A DNA stretch of 46,984 nt from JBGQBN01 sp041494805 (GTDB lineage Bacteria > Acidobacteriota > Terriglobia > Terriglobales > Acidobacteriaceae), in NCBI GenBank assembly GCA_041494805.1, contig JBGQBN010000032.1, positions 1 through 46,984 of the forward strand. The letters are read 5' to 3'. Position numbers and translations under genes: made by a program. Below are positions 15,292 through 23,770 of this stretch, one piece after another; position 1 is the stretch's first letter; every line of letters begins with the position of its first letter. The notes under the pieces were generated by a model. The model did not search any database and was not told the DNA's origin. It saw only the letters and a program-made list of their open reading frames with translations.

Positions 15292-16413
15292 TCAAGAATT
15301 CAGCGCTTCCTTGCGTAGTTTTCTGCTTTCCGCCAAGAGCGCCATCGAGTGCATCAGGTTCTGCAGGGTGACGATCCCCACCAAGCGCTGATCTTCGACC
15401 ACAGGGATCAGACTGAGGTTGCGGGCAGTGAGCTTGCGGAATGCCGAGGCCAGCGATTCCCTCTTCTGGGCGACTTCGAAGATACGATTCATAACCGCTT
15501 GCACGTATCCGTTGCCTTCCGCGCGCAAGGCTTCGAGGATTTTCTGCTTTGAAATCACGCCTACCATGTCACTGCCACGAATCACCGGGAAGTCGTCCTG
15601 CAGCGAGTGCACGGCCTTGTCTAAAGCGTCCTCCAGTGTGTCAGCAGGAGAAAGCGTGGCAAAGTCGGTGAGCATGATGTCTTCCAGATGCACCCTTTCG
15701 AGCACCGACTGAAACACCGCGGAGCGTTCCTCCAGCTGCGCTGCAATGAAAAGGAAGAATCCGATCATGGTCAGCCAGATGTTCCACAGCATGCCCACGA
15801 GCATGAAGAGCGTGGCGAAAGTTTGTCCAATCGAAACCGCGCGCCTGGTAGCACGGACCGGGTCCATACTGCGGCTGAACAAAGCACGGAGCACCCGGCC
15901 GCCGTCCATGGGATAGGCGGGCAGCAGATTGAACAGCGCGAGCCCCAGGTTCGACCACACCAGACTGCGCGGCAGATTGCTGGAATGTACGTAGGGCCTG
16001 GCCCACAACTGGATCTCAGGCGCCGCCGCCAGAATGACGCCGCCCGCGACCAGCGCAATCACAAGGTTGACCAGCGGTCCCGCCAGAGCAATGCGGATGT
16101 CCCGCTTCCAGGCATTGGCGCCGGGCTCCAGAGGCTGCTGGGTTTCGTCCAGCAGGGTCACCCCGCCGATGGGCAGCAGGATAATCGCCTTGGCCGGAAT
16201 GCCGGCGTGTGTGCTGACCACCGCGTGTCCCAACTCGTGCAGCACCACGCAGAGAAAAATCATCCCCACCAGGGCAAGACCGCGGCCGGCGGTGGCCGTA
16301 CCGTGAGAAGCGGACTCGGTCAGCCACACAAAGACCAGAAGGAAAAGAAAAGTCAGGTGAATGCGGAGTTCCACCCCGAAAATTCGCCCCGCCGGTATGG
16401 ACCAATTTCTCAT
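15292..16413 (-). CDS. Site-2-type intramembrane metalloprotease with CBS domains (M50)
   Basis: A 373-aa membrane zinc protease of the M50 group. The zinc site is H59-E60-L61-G62-H63 in transmembrane segment 2, and the third ligand lies in LPAYPMDGGR (D170). Four or five hydrophobic segments lie between residues 15 and 230. Residues ~240-360 form a pair of CBS domains (DIMLTDFATLSPADTLEDAL and AVMNRIFEVAQKRESLASA), which may bind adenine nucleotides and gate the protease. Relatives cleave membrane-anchored transcription regulators or process sporulation factors; the substrate is unknown here. It is monocistronic and convergent with serA. Confidence 0.92.
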   Translation of the reverse strand: MRNWSIPAGRIFGVELRIHLTFLFLLVFVWLTESASHGTATAGRGLALVGMIFLCVVLHELGHAVVSTHAGIPAKAIILLPIGGVTLLDETQQPLEPGANAWKRDIRIALAGPLVNLVIALVAGGVILAAAPEIQLWARPYVHSSNLPRSLVWSNLGLALFNLLPAYPMDGGRVLRALFSRSMDPVRATRRAVSIGQTFATLFMLVGMLWNIWLTMIGFFLFIAAQLEERSAVFQSVLERVHLEDIMLTDFATLSPADTLEDALDKAVHSLQDDFPVIRGSDMVGVISKQKILEALRAEGNGYVQAVMNRIFEVAQKRESLASAFRKLTARNLSLIPVVEDQRLVGIVTLQNLMHSMALLAESRKLRKEALNS

Positions 16414-16546
16414 CGGGCAGCTGCTACTCTCTCATTCCATTCTATATAGTTAGACGCCAGAGCGGCGCCGGGAGTTGCGATTTGATCGAATCGAAGGTGC
16501 CTGAACCAACTACCGGGCCGAAGCACTCGGTGCGGTAAGAAAAATC

Positions 16547-17116
16547 ATGCGTGTGATCGCCGGAAAATATCGGAGCCGTCCCCTGCGTTCGCTGCGTGGC
16601 ATGGACTTGCGGCCCACTGCGGACCGGCTGCGGGAAACCCTGTTTAACGTCCTCACTGCGGGAAATCCGTGCGCGCTCGAGGGTTCAGTTTGGATGGATC
16701 TCTACGCTGGAACCGGCGCCGTCGGAATTGAAGCCTTGAGCCGCGGCGCCGGGATGGCCTATTTCGTGGATTCATCACCCCGCGCGGCCGAGCTGGTGCG
16801 ACAAAACTTGCATTCCTTGCGAGTCGAAGCAGGGTTTCAGATTCTCAAGCAGGATGTGGTGCACGCGCTCCGCGGACTGGGGACAGAAGTGGTCGCCGAC
16901 TTTGTTTTTCTCGATCCTCCTTATCGCTTGGAGGAACAGTACCGGCAAGCGTTGGAATCGATTGCAAGATCGCGCCTCTTGAAAGTGGGCTCCATCGTCA
17001 TCGTCGAACACCAAAAGAAGTTCGATCCCGGAGAAGAGTTTGCGCCGCTACGCCGTTACCGCAAGCTGGAACAAGGAGATGCAACGTTGAGCTTCTATCG
17101 GCTTCCTGAGGACTGA
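16547..17116 (+). CDS. rsmD: 16S rRNA (guanine-966-N2)-methyltransferase RsmD
   Basis: RsmD methylates N2 of G966 in 16S rRNA. The 189-aa product starts with MRVIAGKYRSRPL, then LRPTADRLRETLFNVL, the AdoMet loop DLYAGTGAVGIEALSRG (51 on) and the catalytic FLDPPY (D123), which is the full motif set of the family at the usual size. The start ATG is preceded by GGTAAGAAAAATC, a weak binding site. No coaD follows, although rsmD-coaD is a frequent pair elsewhere. The neighbour downstream is convergent and unrelated. Confidence 0.95.
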   Translation: MRVIAGKYRSRPLRSLRGMDLRPTADRLRETLFNVLTAGNPCALEGSVWMDLYAGTGAVGIEALSRGAGMAYFVDSSPRAAELVRQNLHSLRVEAGFQILKQDVVHALRGLGTEVVADFVFLDPPYRLEEQYRQALESIARSRLLKVGSIVIVEHQKKFDPGEEFAPLRRYRKLEQGDATLSFYRLPED

Positions 17117-17126
17117 CGACTGATTT

Positions 17127-17690
17127 TCACATCAGTATTTCGTCCGTCCGCCGCACAATTGGATGTTGCATTTCCTGCAGATCGTTCTTCACCAGGTTGA
17201 GGCCGTAAACACATTGTTCGAAGTGTTGGGACAGGCTGGCGAACAAGGGCGCTACCTTGGTGTACTCAAAGTGTTCGAACTTGGAGACCACGTAGTAGCT
17301 CTCCTTGCCGGCTTTCATCCAGTCAATAAAGCTCTCCAGCCGCTGGCGGCGCAGGCGGAAGTGATTGATGCTTTCCGGAAACATGCCGGTAAAAAATAGG
17401 GTGTAGTCGCCGATATGCTTGCGTACCTGTCGCTCGCGGTCGAAGGACGGCGCCGGGCCGAACACGGGGTTCGATTCCACCAGCATCTCGCCCACATCCG
17501 TCAGCGGCTGTCCAGCCACGTTTCGAATCTTCAACAGCTGCTCGACTTCGCAGAACTCCGCCAGCAAATGCGCCACGTAGTTCACGATCCGTGGATCGCG
17601 AATGCCAATCTCTTCGGCATAGTGCCGGCCCACCAGCTCCAGGAACAGCTGCTGCAGCGGATGCGATTCTGGAATCATCCCGCGGATCAC
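17127..17690 (-). CDS. Conserved-looking helical protein of unknown function
   Basis: I do not recognise this 187-aa protein. It is predicted to be mostly helical and soluble, with no signal peptide or membrane segment. The stretch VNYVAHLLAEFCEVEQLLKI and the C-terminal ASLSQHFEQCVYGLNLVKN have the spacing of amphipathic helices, and the middle holds DYTLFFTGMFPESINHFRLR. I take the ATG at 17690, though MIPES at 17678 is an alternative. It converges on rsmD 10 bases away. The dispersed pattern of conserved-looking aromatic and charged residues suggests a real gene. Confidence 0.7.
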   Translation of the reverse strand: MIRGMIPESHPLQQLFLELVGRHYAEEIGIRDPRIVNYVAHLLAEFCEVEQLLKIRNVAGQPLTDVGEMLVESNPVFGPAPSFDRERQVRKHIGDYTLFFTGMFPESINHFRLRRQRLESFIDWMKAGKESYYVVSKFEHFEYTKVAPLFASLSQHFEQCVYGLNLVKNDLQEMQHPIVRRTDEILM

Positions 17691-17937
17691 CTCCAGCGAA
17701 GCCTGCCAGTAGCGCAGGATTCACCACCACATTGCACGCATACTTACCTCAGCTTGGCCGCTAGCACAAGTGACTTTTGTAAGCCTTGCATCGTGGTCTT
17801 TCTACTCCATTAGAGGGCAGCGGTTCCAACCGGGTTGCAGCATTGACTTGTTGGCAGACACGAGCGTCGGCTGCTAATTCATGTTTTGCCATCAGTTACA
17901 ATGATCGGCGGAAAAATGATCGGCAGAAAGGAGATTC

Positions 17938-18330
17938 ATGCAGCGCAAGAACATCTCCAGCGGCACACCTTGGGAACCGGTGGTGGGTTACTCCCGTGCA
18001 GTCAAAATCGGTGCCTATGTTCATGTGTCTGGTACCACCGCCACTGGCCCTGACGGCAAGGTCGTCGGGATTGGTGATCCCTATGCGCAGGCGGTGCAGA
18101 CGCTGAAGAACATTCAGTCTGCCCTGGAGAAAGCAGGCGCCAGCCTGAAAGATGTGGTGCGCACGCGGATGTTCGTGACCAACATCGCCGACTGGGAAAA
18201 GATCGGCAAAGCGCACGGCGAGTTTTTTCGCGACATTCGCCCGGCAACCTCCATGGTGGAAGTGAAGGCGCTAATTTCTCCCGAAATGCTCGTGGAAATC
18301 GAAGCCGATGCCGTGATCGGCCGAACCTGA
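17938..18330 (+). CDS. Rid family protein lacking the catalytic arginine
   Basis: A 130-aa YjgF/YER057c/UK114 (Rid) protein. Typical blocks are SGTTATGPDGKVVG, DPYAQAVQTLKNIQSALEKAG (given as adjacent pieces), RTRMFVTNIADWE and the closing VEIEADAVI. RidA hydrolyses reactive enamines and imines from PLP enzymes and needs an arginine (105 in E. coli) in a P-A-R-S motif. Here that motif reads RPATSMVEV, with Thr in place of Arg, so it should belong to one of the arginine-less Rid subfamilies and probably does not do the RidA reaction. AAGGAGA precedes the ATG. The upstream has an imperfect direct repeat ATGATCGGC(G/A)GAAA. Confidence 0.88.
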   Translation: MQRKNISSGTPWEPVVGYSRAVKIGAYVHVSGTTATGPDGKVVGIGDPYAQAVQTLKNIQSALEKAGASLKDVVRTRMFVTNIADWEKIGKAHGEFFRDIRPATSMVEVKALISPEMLVEIEADAVIGRT

Positions 18331-18349
18331 CGTTGGATATGCCATTGAG

Positions 18350-18477
18350 CTGAGAACTGAGAACCGATAACTGACACCTGTTCAGCTCTCCAACGACGCG
18401 CGGCTTCTCATGGAACTTCAGCCCGAGCAAGACCGTTGAACGAAAACCGGTTGTCAGTTATCAGTTCTCAGTCTCAG
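18350..18477. repeat. CTGAGAACTGA long inverted repeat
   Basis: CTGAGAACTGAGAACCGATAACTGACA (18350-18376, given here as overlapping halves) is nearly complementary to TTGTCAGTTATCAGTTCTCAGTCTCAG (18451-18477), with about 75 bases between. Only two or three mismatches over 27 positions. It fills most of the gap between the Rid gene and the amidohydrolase gene. Confidence 0.8.
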
Positions 18478-18543
18478 ATGGGCCGTCCGGCACTCTGGGA
18501 GCAGCATGATGTATCATCCCCACCCGACCCCTGAGAGGTGGAC

Positions 18544-19842
18544 ATGCGTTATCTAGTGCAGGCTGTTTGTGCTCTGACGCTAATCTCCTATTCTGCCGCA
18601 CAAGCTCCGGCCCAATTGCCGGTGATCGTGATTCGCGCGGGCACGCTGATCGACGGGAAAGCGGACACCCCTCGCCGCGACCAGGTCATCGTCATCCGTG
18701 GTAATCGCATCGAAAGCGTCTCCGATGCGGTGAACGCCAGAATTCCCGCCGGCGCGAACGTGATCGACCTTTCCCGCGCTACGGTTCTCCCCGGATTGAT
18801 CGACTCCCACACGCACATCTTCTTGCAGGGAGAAGACCCCGCCGAAGGCGGATACGACGCCAACATCCTCAAGCAGCCGCTCGCTCTCCGGGCAGCCCGT
18901 GCCACGATCGCGGCACGGCGGGCGCTGCAGCAGGGTTTCACCACCCTGCGCGATGTCGAAACGGAAGGCGCTGGCTATGGCGACGTGGGCATCAAGGAAG
19001 CGATCGACAGTGGCTACATCCCCGGGCCGCGCCTGTTCGTCTCTACCCGCGCCATTTCAACAACCGGCGGATATCCGCTTGAAGGCTACGCTCCGGAACT
19101 GGACATGCCGAAAGGGGTACAGATCGTGGATGGGCCCGTTGAAGCCCGTAAAGCCGCGCGTGAGCAACTCGACCACGGCGCCGATTGGATCAAGGTGTAC
19201 ATGACTCATCGGTCTTGGCTCAGCAAGAACGGCGAACTGGTCTCGCAGCCCACGCTGACGGTCGAGGAGCTGAAGGCGATCGTGGACGAAACTCACGGCT
19301 GGGGTAAGAAAGTTGCCTGCCACGCTTACGGCGGTATCGGCCTGCATCGCGCGCTTGACGGTGGTTGTGACTCCATCGAGCATGGGCTCGACCTCGACGA
19401 TGCTGCCATCGCGCAGATGCTGAAGCAGGGCACCTGGTACTGTCCCACGCTCAGCGTTTACTACCTCGACTGGGCTCCGCCCGACACTCCGGCCGGCCAG
19501 CGCGACCGCAAACGCGCCGCCGTACACGGCCCGTCATTCCAGAAGGCGCTGAAGGCGGGCGTGAAGATTGTCTTTGGGACCGACATGGGTGGTATTCCGT
19601 GGACCGAGCCGATCGCGCAGGAATTCCCGCGCATGGTCGAACTCGGCATGTCGCCCTTGAACGCCATCAAGAGCGCAACCTCACGCGCCGCCGAAATGCT
19701 CGACATGGAAGGACAGATTGGCGTAGTCGCACCCGGGGCATACGCGGATATCATTGCCGTTGGTGGCGATCCGCTTCATGAAATCAACACCCTGGGCAAC
19801 GTGCAGTTCGTGATGAAAGACGGCAAGGTGTTCAAGCCATAG
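18544..19842 (+). CDS. Exported metal-dependent amidohydrolase
   Basis: A 432-aa amidohydrolase-superfamily enzyme of the imidazolonepropionase/dipeptidase-like type. A signal peptide MRYLVQAVCALTLISYSAAQ is present. Metal sites are H89 and H91 in DSHTHI, a likely carbamylated Lys in WIKVYMTH (about 216), His in ACHAYGG and SIEHG, and Asp in FGTDMGG. The fold is a TIM barrel flanked by a small beta domain whose C-terminal part is GAYADIIAVGGDPL. Substrates may be beta-aspartyl or cyclic dipeptides or organophosphate-like compounds; none can be named. The ATG at 18544, after GAGAGG, suits the signal peptide better than a GTG at 18538. A second relative lies at 21161. Confidence 0.88.
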   Translation: MRYLVQAVCALTLISYSAAQAPAQLPVIVIRAGTLIDGKADTPRRDQVIVIRGNRIESVSDAVNARIPAGANVIDLSRATVLPGLIDSHTHIFLQGEDPAEGGYDANILKQPLALRAARATIAARRALQQGFTTLRDVETEGAGYGDVGIKEAIDSGYIPGPRLFVSTRAISTTGGYPLEGYAPELDMPKGVQIVDGPVEARKAAREQLDHGADWIKVYMTHRSWLSKNGELVSQPTLTVEELKAIVDETHGWGKKVACHAYGGIGLHRALDGGCDSIEHGLDLDDAAIAQMLKQGTWYCPTLSVYYLDWAPPDTPAGQRDRKRAAVHGPSFQKALKAGVKIVFGTDMGGIPWTEPIAQEFPRMVELGMSPLNAIKSATSRAAEMLDMEGQIGVVAPGAYADIIAVGGDPLHEINTLGNVQFVMKDGKVFKP

Positions 19843-19850
19843 CCACGTGG

Positions 19851-19913
19851 GGACAGCTACCTCGGCTGTTCGGGAGCGCAGCTCGGCCTCCGGCCTAATG
19901 CACAGCCGAAGCA
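19851..19913. repeat. Intergenic repeat, GGGACAGC-type (degenerate copy)
   Basis: GTGGGGACAGCTACCTCGGCTGT with following CCTCCGGCC arms resembles the TAGGGACAGCC repeats at 21031 and 24413. It lies just after the first amidohydrolase gene. Confidence 0.4.
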
Positions 19914-20060
19914 GCTGTAACTATGTGGCTTATGGCTAATGACACCATACGTGACCAATTTCCTTGACACCGGCCCCGTAGAGTTCATAATGCCGGAATC
20001 TCGGACGACCCCGGCACTGGGGCGGACCGACTCCCGTTCGGGGGTAGCGGGGAGGTAATC

Positions 20061-20498
20061 ATGAGCGTCCTGGAATTGTGTGATTCGGAAGCAGCAGCGG
20101 TCTCTCTGGAAGCCAGCGCGGCGGAAGCGATCCGTGTGATGCTGGAACGGCATGTCGGTGCCGTGGGAGTAATCGACAGCGAGGGGCGAGTGGCCGGCAT
20201 CTTCACCGAACGCGATGTGCTGCGCAAGCTGGCCCTGAGCGGCCGCGATCTTGAAAAGACTTCGGTGCGGGAAGTCATGACCACGCCAGTGGAACTGGCA
20301 ACTTCGGCAACCGGCCCGGGCGAAGCCCTCTCCACCATGGTGGAACGCCACTTCCGCCATTTGCCGGTCGTGGACAACAATGGCAAGCTCCTGGGCATGC
20401 TGTCCATCCGCAACGTGCTGCAGTGGCGGATCGACGATTTGAGTCAGGAACTGGATTCTTTGGAGCAGTACGTCGCCAACGACGGACCCGGAGGCTAG
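20061..20498 (+). CDS. CBS-domain protein
   Basis: A 145-aa protein made of a tandem pair of CBS domains: roughly residues 8-60 (HVGAVGVIDSEGRVAGIFTERDVLRKL) and 75-125 (RHFRHLPVVDNNGKLLGMLSIRNVL). Each pair forms a Bateman module that usually binds adenine nucleotides; no catalytic domain is attached. A C-terminal helix follows. GGGGAGGTAATC before the ATG is a strong ribosome binding site. It is 30 bases upstream of the DoxX-like gene on the same strand and is probably co-transcribed with it. A regulatory role in energy sensing is typical of such free pairs but not shown here. Confidence 0.9.
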   Translation: MSVLELCDSEAAAVSLEASAAEAIRVMLERHVGAVGVIDSEGRVAGIFTERDVLRKLALSGRDLEKTSVREVMTTPVELATSATGPGEALSTMVERHFRHLPVVDNNGKLLGMLSIRNVLQWRIDDLSQELDSLEQYVANDGPGG

Positions 20499-20527
20499 TG
20501 CTCTTTGTGCAAATGGTATAAGGACTG

Positions 20528-21004
20528 ATGGCAAAGAACCCCACTGCCCTCCCCAGGACCATCGCCGTCGTACGCATCGGGACGTCCATATTCTTTCTCC
20601 TGTTCGGCCAGTACAAGCTCTTCGGCCCCGGCTTTACTCATGGCGGATTCCAGCAGTACCTGCAAAGCTTCATCGAGAACGGTGCGGTAAGTTTCTATCA
20701 GCCCATTCTTGCCAACCTGATCCTGCCGCACGCTGTGTTTTTTGGATACTTGGTTGGGGTCGTGGAAATGTTTATCGGCGTATGTTTGCTGCTCGGGATC
20801 TGGGTGCGTCCCGCCTCCGTGCTGGGGATGCTGCACATGCTGAGCCTGACTTTGGCTACCTGGTGGCAGCCCGGTCACGGCGTCCCGGTCTGGCGATACT
20901 TCGGCGCTGAGCTTGATCACCTTCCACTGCTGTTTCTGTTCGCAATCTTTTTCGTCTCCGACGCCGGACAGGAGTGGGGGCTGGATGGCCGGCGGGGCGC
21001 CTAG
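20528..21004 (+). CDS. DoxX-like membrane protein
   Basis: A 158-aa integral membrane protein of the DoxX/DoxD type with four hydrophobic segments: AVVRIGTSIFFLLFGQYKLF, the stretch around HAVFFGYLVGVVEMFIGVCLLLG, VLGMLHMLSLTLATW and PLLFLFAIFFV. Members partner with redox or sulfur-metabolism enzymes in the inner membrane, or with envelope stress proteins, but the family is broad and the role here is not determined. It overlaps nothing and lies 30 bases after the CBS gene. The second amidohydrolase gene follows after a palindromic repeat. Confidence 0.8.
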   Translation: MAKNPTALPRTIAVVRIGTSIFFLLFGQYKLFGPGFTHGGFQQYLQSFIENGAVSFYQPILANLILPHAVFFGYLVGVVEMFIGVCLLLGIWVRPASVLGMLHMLSLTLATWWQPGHGVPVWRYFGAELDHLPLLFLFAIFFVSDAGQEWGLDGRRGA

Positions 21005-21030
21005 ATCGCAGCAGATCGAGGATGCTGACC

Positions 21031-21129
21031 TAGGGACAGCCGCCCCCGGCTGTCCTGCGGAGCGTAGCTCAGCCAAATGCCATACCATTGCCCGGCGTTG
21101 CCATGCCGGACAGCCGGGAGCTGTCCCTA
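21031..21129. repeat. TAGGGACAGCC palindromic repeat, copy 1
   Basis: TAGGGACAGC (21031-21040) and GCTGTCCCTA (21120-21129) form a perfect 10-bp terminal inverted repeat. Inner arms CCCCCGGCTGTCC and GGACAGCCGGGAG pair too. It fills the 156-base gap between doxX-like and amidohydrolase genes. A copy sharing TAGGGACAGCCGCCCC lies at 24413. Confidence 0.8.
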
Positions 21130-21160
21130 CGCAGTCAAAATCTCCACCTAGAGGAAAGCA

Positions 21161-22462
21161 ATGAACAACAGCAGAGTAAGCCGTTTTCTCGCCGTGATTG
21201 TCGCCACGCTGCTCGCCTTGAGTAGCCAGGTTGTCGCTCAGCAGCGGGCCGTGGTTCATGCCGGTAAGCTGCTGGATGTCAGAACCGGGAAGACACTCAC
21301 CGACCAGGCCATCGTCATCGAAGGGGACAAAATCGTCAGCGTTGGTCCCGCGGCAGAAATTAAAGCGTCAAGCAGCGACACGGCGATTGACTTGTCGCAC
21401 GCCACCGTCCTGCCCGGCCTGATTGATGCCCATGTTCACCTCACCGGCGACCTGAAAAATGTAGGCTATCGCAGCCTGGGCATATCCCTGCCGCGGGCGA
21501 CTCTCACCGGCGCACATAACGCCCGCGTAACGCTGGAAGCCGGCTTCACGACGGTGCGCAACGTCGCGGCGGAGGGATACAGCGACGTGGCCCTGCGCGA
21601 CGCCATCAACGACGGGGATATCCCAGGACCGCGCATGCGGGTTAGCGGGCCTCCGCTCAGCATCACCGGAGGCCACTGCGATAACAATCTGCTCCCGTTT
21701 GAATATCACTTCTCGGCTGAGGGGGTCGCCGATGGCGTCGAAGCCGTACAGCACAAGGTGCGGGAGATCATCAAGTATGGCGCGGACCTGATCAAGGTGT
21801 GCGCTACCGGTGGCGTGCTCTCCAAAGGCGACGATCCCCAGGCCTCGCAGTACACGCTGGAGGAGATGAAAGCCATCGTCGCCGACGCCCATCGCCTGGG
21901 TCGAAAGGTAGCGGCTCACGCCCACGGCGCGCAGGGGATTCTCTGGGCTTCGGAGGCGGGCGTCGACTCCATCGAACACGCGTCCTACATCGATGATGCC
22001 GCCATCGCCGCCATGAAGAAGAACGGCACCTATCTTGTTCCCACTCTCTATCTCGGCGATTGGTTCATGGCAAACGCCGAACGCCTCCACGTCCCTCCGG
22101 AACTCATTGCCAAGGGAAAACAGGTGATGCCGGCGGCGCGCAAGAATGTCGCCCATGCTTTTGCCAGTGGTGTGAAGGTCGCATTCGGCACGGACGCGGC
22201 AGTCTATCCGCACGGACTCAAAGCCCACGAGTTTGCGGTCATGGTGAAACTGGGACTCACTCCGCTGCAATCCATCCAGGCGGCGACCATCAACGCGGCC
22301 GATCTCCTGGGCTGGCCTGACAAAGTCGGCGCTATCGAGCCCGGCAAATGGGCTGACATCATCGCGGTGGACGGTGATCCGCTGCAGGACGTGACTACGT
22401 TGGAGCATGTAAAGTTTGTGATGCAGGGTGGGGGAGTGGTGAAGAACGAATACGGAAAGTAG
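21161..22462 (+). CDS. Exported metal-dependent amidohydrolase (second copy)
   Basis: A 433-aa relative of the enzyme at 18544. The signal peptide runs MNNSRVSRFLAVIVATLLAL to a VVAQQ cleavage zone. Metal residues are H91 and H93 in DAHVHL, Lys in DLIKVCATGG, His in AAHAHGAQG and SIEHA, and Asp in AFGTDAAV. KADIIA-like ending ...GKWADIIAVDGDPLQD is conserved with the first. Identity between the two looks moderate and is spread over the whole length, so they are paralogues rather than a recent duplication. GAGGAAAGC precedes the ATG. It ends before a strong bidirectional terminator. Confidence 0.88.
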   Translation: MNNSRVSRFLAVIVATLLALSSQVVAQQRAVVHAGKLLDVRTGKTLTDQAIVIEGDKIVSVGPAAEIKASSSDTAIDLSHATVLPGLIDAHVHLTGDLKNVGYRSLGISLPRATLTGAHNARVTLEAGFTTVRNVAAEGYSDVALRDAINDGDIPGPRMRVSGPPLSITGGHCDNNLLPFEYHFSAEGVADGVEAVQHKVREIIKYGADLIKVCATGGVLSKGDDPQASQYTLEEMKAIVADAHRLGRKVAAHAHGAQGILWASEAGVDSIEHASYIDDAAIAAMKKNGTYLVPTLYLGDWFMANAERLHVPPELIAKGKQVMPAARKNVAHAFASGVKVAFGTDAAVYPHGLKAHEFAVMVKLGLTPLQSIQAATINAADLLGWPDKVGAIEPGKWADIIAVDGDPLQDVTTLEHVKFVMQGGGVVKNEYGK

Positions 22463-22495
22463 TGCCGCGTGTGACGATTCGTGTGCTGGAAATAC

Positions 22496-22522
22496 AAAAG
22501 GCCGGCATGTCGCCGGCCTTTT
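22496..22522. terminator. Bidirectional terminator, 11-bp stem
   Basis: AAAAGGCCGGC and GCCGGCCTTTT pair perfectly around ATGTC and have T-runs in both directions. It serves the convergent amidohydrolase and HU genes. A second hairpin, GCGGGC-AGGAGT-GCCCGC, follows at 22524-22541. Confidence 0.9.
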
Positions 22523-22554
22523 CGCGGGCAGGAGTGCCCGCGCCACACGAGAAC

Positions 22555-22848
22555 CTACTTCTTGGGTGCGATCGCGTCCTTCGTAGCCTTCGCCACGCGG
22601 AATTTCACCACGGTCTTGGCCTTGATCTGAATGGGTTCGCCAGTCTGGGGATTCCGTCCCATGCGGGCCTTGCGGTGCGCCTTCACCAGGCGGCCCAGTC
22701 CGGGGATTACAAATATGCCGTTCTTCTTGGTCTCTTTGATGGCGACGTCGGTCAGATGCTCGAGAAAAGCCGCCGCGCCCTTGTTGTTGGTCTCCATTTT
22801 CTCGGCCAGATGACGGACGAGTTGGGTCTTGGTCATGCCTGAAGCCAT
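22555..22848 (-). CDS. HU-family DNA-binding protein
   Basis: A 97-aa HU/IHF-type histone-like protein. TKTQLVRHLAEKMETNNKGA forms the dimerising helices and the beta-arm tip is seen in RMGRNPQTGEPIQIKAKTVVKF, with the conserved R-N-P-Q-T-G-E. It binds and bends DNA and helps compact the chromosome. The first residues MASGMTKTQ offer starts at 22848 and 22836. The former has AGAGGAGGATTC immediately upstream, so it is chosen. The C-terminal VAKATKDAIAPKK is basic. No operon partner. Confidence 0.92.
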   Translation of the reverse strand: MASGMTKTQLVRHLAEKMETNNKGAAAFLEHLTDVAIKETKKNGIFVIPGLGRLVKAHRKARMGRNPQTGEPIQIKAKTVVKFRVAKATKDAIAPKK

Positions 22849-23102
22849 GAATCCTCCTCTTGAATCAAACTCTGAATTTTCCTGCGATGACAGCTAGTTT
22901 ATACCAGGGTTCCTGTGGAAAAGAAGCGTTTCAGCCCCATTTTAAGCGGATTTTTTAACCGGGAGGCGGGAAAGGCCATAAAAATCGCCTTTCTCCACGC
23001 CTTCCCGTTCCAAAATGGTTCGCCTGGGCAGGTTTGGCAAGTCCTCTAAGGGGCCGGGAATACCTGCCCTGATGTCATAATGCTTCCAGGAGACCAGCGT
23101 CC

Positions 23103-23759
23103 GTGAGTTGCGCGATCTGCGAAAAGCACAAAGAGAAGCGCTTCTGTCCCGCCGTCCACGGCCGCATCTGCCCCCAGTGTTGCGGTGAGCAACGCGAGGT
23201 GACGCTCGACTGTCCCAGCGACTGCACCTACCTGCAACAGGCCCGGGAGCATGAAAAGCCACGCCCAGCAGCGGATTTGGACCAGGCTGCATTGTTTCTG
23301 CAAGTGGAGGTCGGAGACCAGTTCCTCTACGAGCGTGAACACCTGATTGTGGGCCTGAGCTACGCGCTGGCGAAGAGCGCCCGGGCCGACCGCACTATCA
23401 AGGACTCCGATCTGATCGCCGCGCTCAGTTCGCTGGCTAAGACTCATGAAACGCTGGTGAACTCGGGCCTGCATTATGAAACGCCAATCACCAGCGTAAG
23501 TCAGCAGGCCGTGGTTGCTGAAGTCAAGACCATGTTGAAGGAGTATCGCGAGGCCGAGCAGAAACACATAGGATACGTAAAGCTGCGCGACTCCGAGCTA
23601 CTGCGCGCGCTTGTCTTTCTGGTTCGGATGGCGCATGGTCGCACCTCCGGCCGGCCAAAGTCTCGGGCTTTCGTGGATTTCCTCTTTGCCCAATTCCCGG
23701 AAAAGCAATCGGTGGTGGTCACTCCGGAAGAGGCCGGCAGCCGGATTATTACTCCGTAA
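23103..23759 (+). CDS. Cys-rich N-terminal zinc-binding protein of unknown function
   Basis: I do not recognise the family. The 218-aa protein starts (GTG) with a dense cysteine cluster: CAICEKHKEKRFC, then CPQCCGEQ, then CPSDCTYL. Cys-x2-Cys and Cys-x4-Cys patterns within 40 residues suggest one or two zinc sites. The rest is helical: a DLDQAALFLQVEVGDQFLY region, then a long helix-rich domain, ending SVVVTPEEAGSRIITP. No transmembrane segment or signal peptide. The next gene is convergent across a CCACGGAT repeat. The shape suggests a nucleic-acid or protein-binding adaptor, but this is a guess. Confidence 0.7.
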   Translation: MSCAICEKHKEKRFCPAVHGRICPQCCGEQREVTLDCPSDCTYLQQAREHEKPRPAADLDQAALFLQVEVGDQFLYEREHLIVGLSYALAKSARADRTIKDSDLIAALSSLAKTHETLVNSGLHYETPITSVSQQAVVAEVKTMLKEYREAEQKHIGYVKLRDSELLRALVFLVRMAHGRTSGRPKSRAFVDFLFAQFPEKQSVVVTPEEAGSRIITP

Positions 23760-23770
23760 GCCAAGAAACC

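Noticed and set aside
15688..16449. Plus-strand frame opposite the site-2 protease gene
   Set aside because: The minus-strand gene has HELGH, NPDG-like and CBS motifs; the plus frame is rich in Gln/His/Arg as expected of a shadow.
21368..22546. Long minus-strand open frame opposite the second amidohydrolase
   Set aside because: It mirrors a gene with complete metal-binding motifs and shows no protein-like pattern itself.
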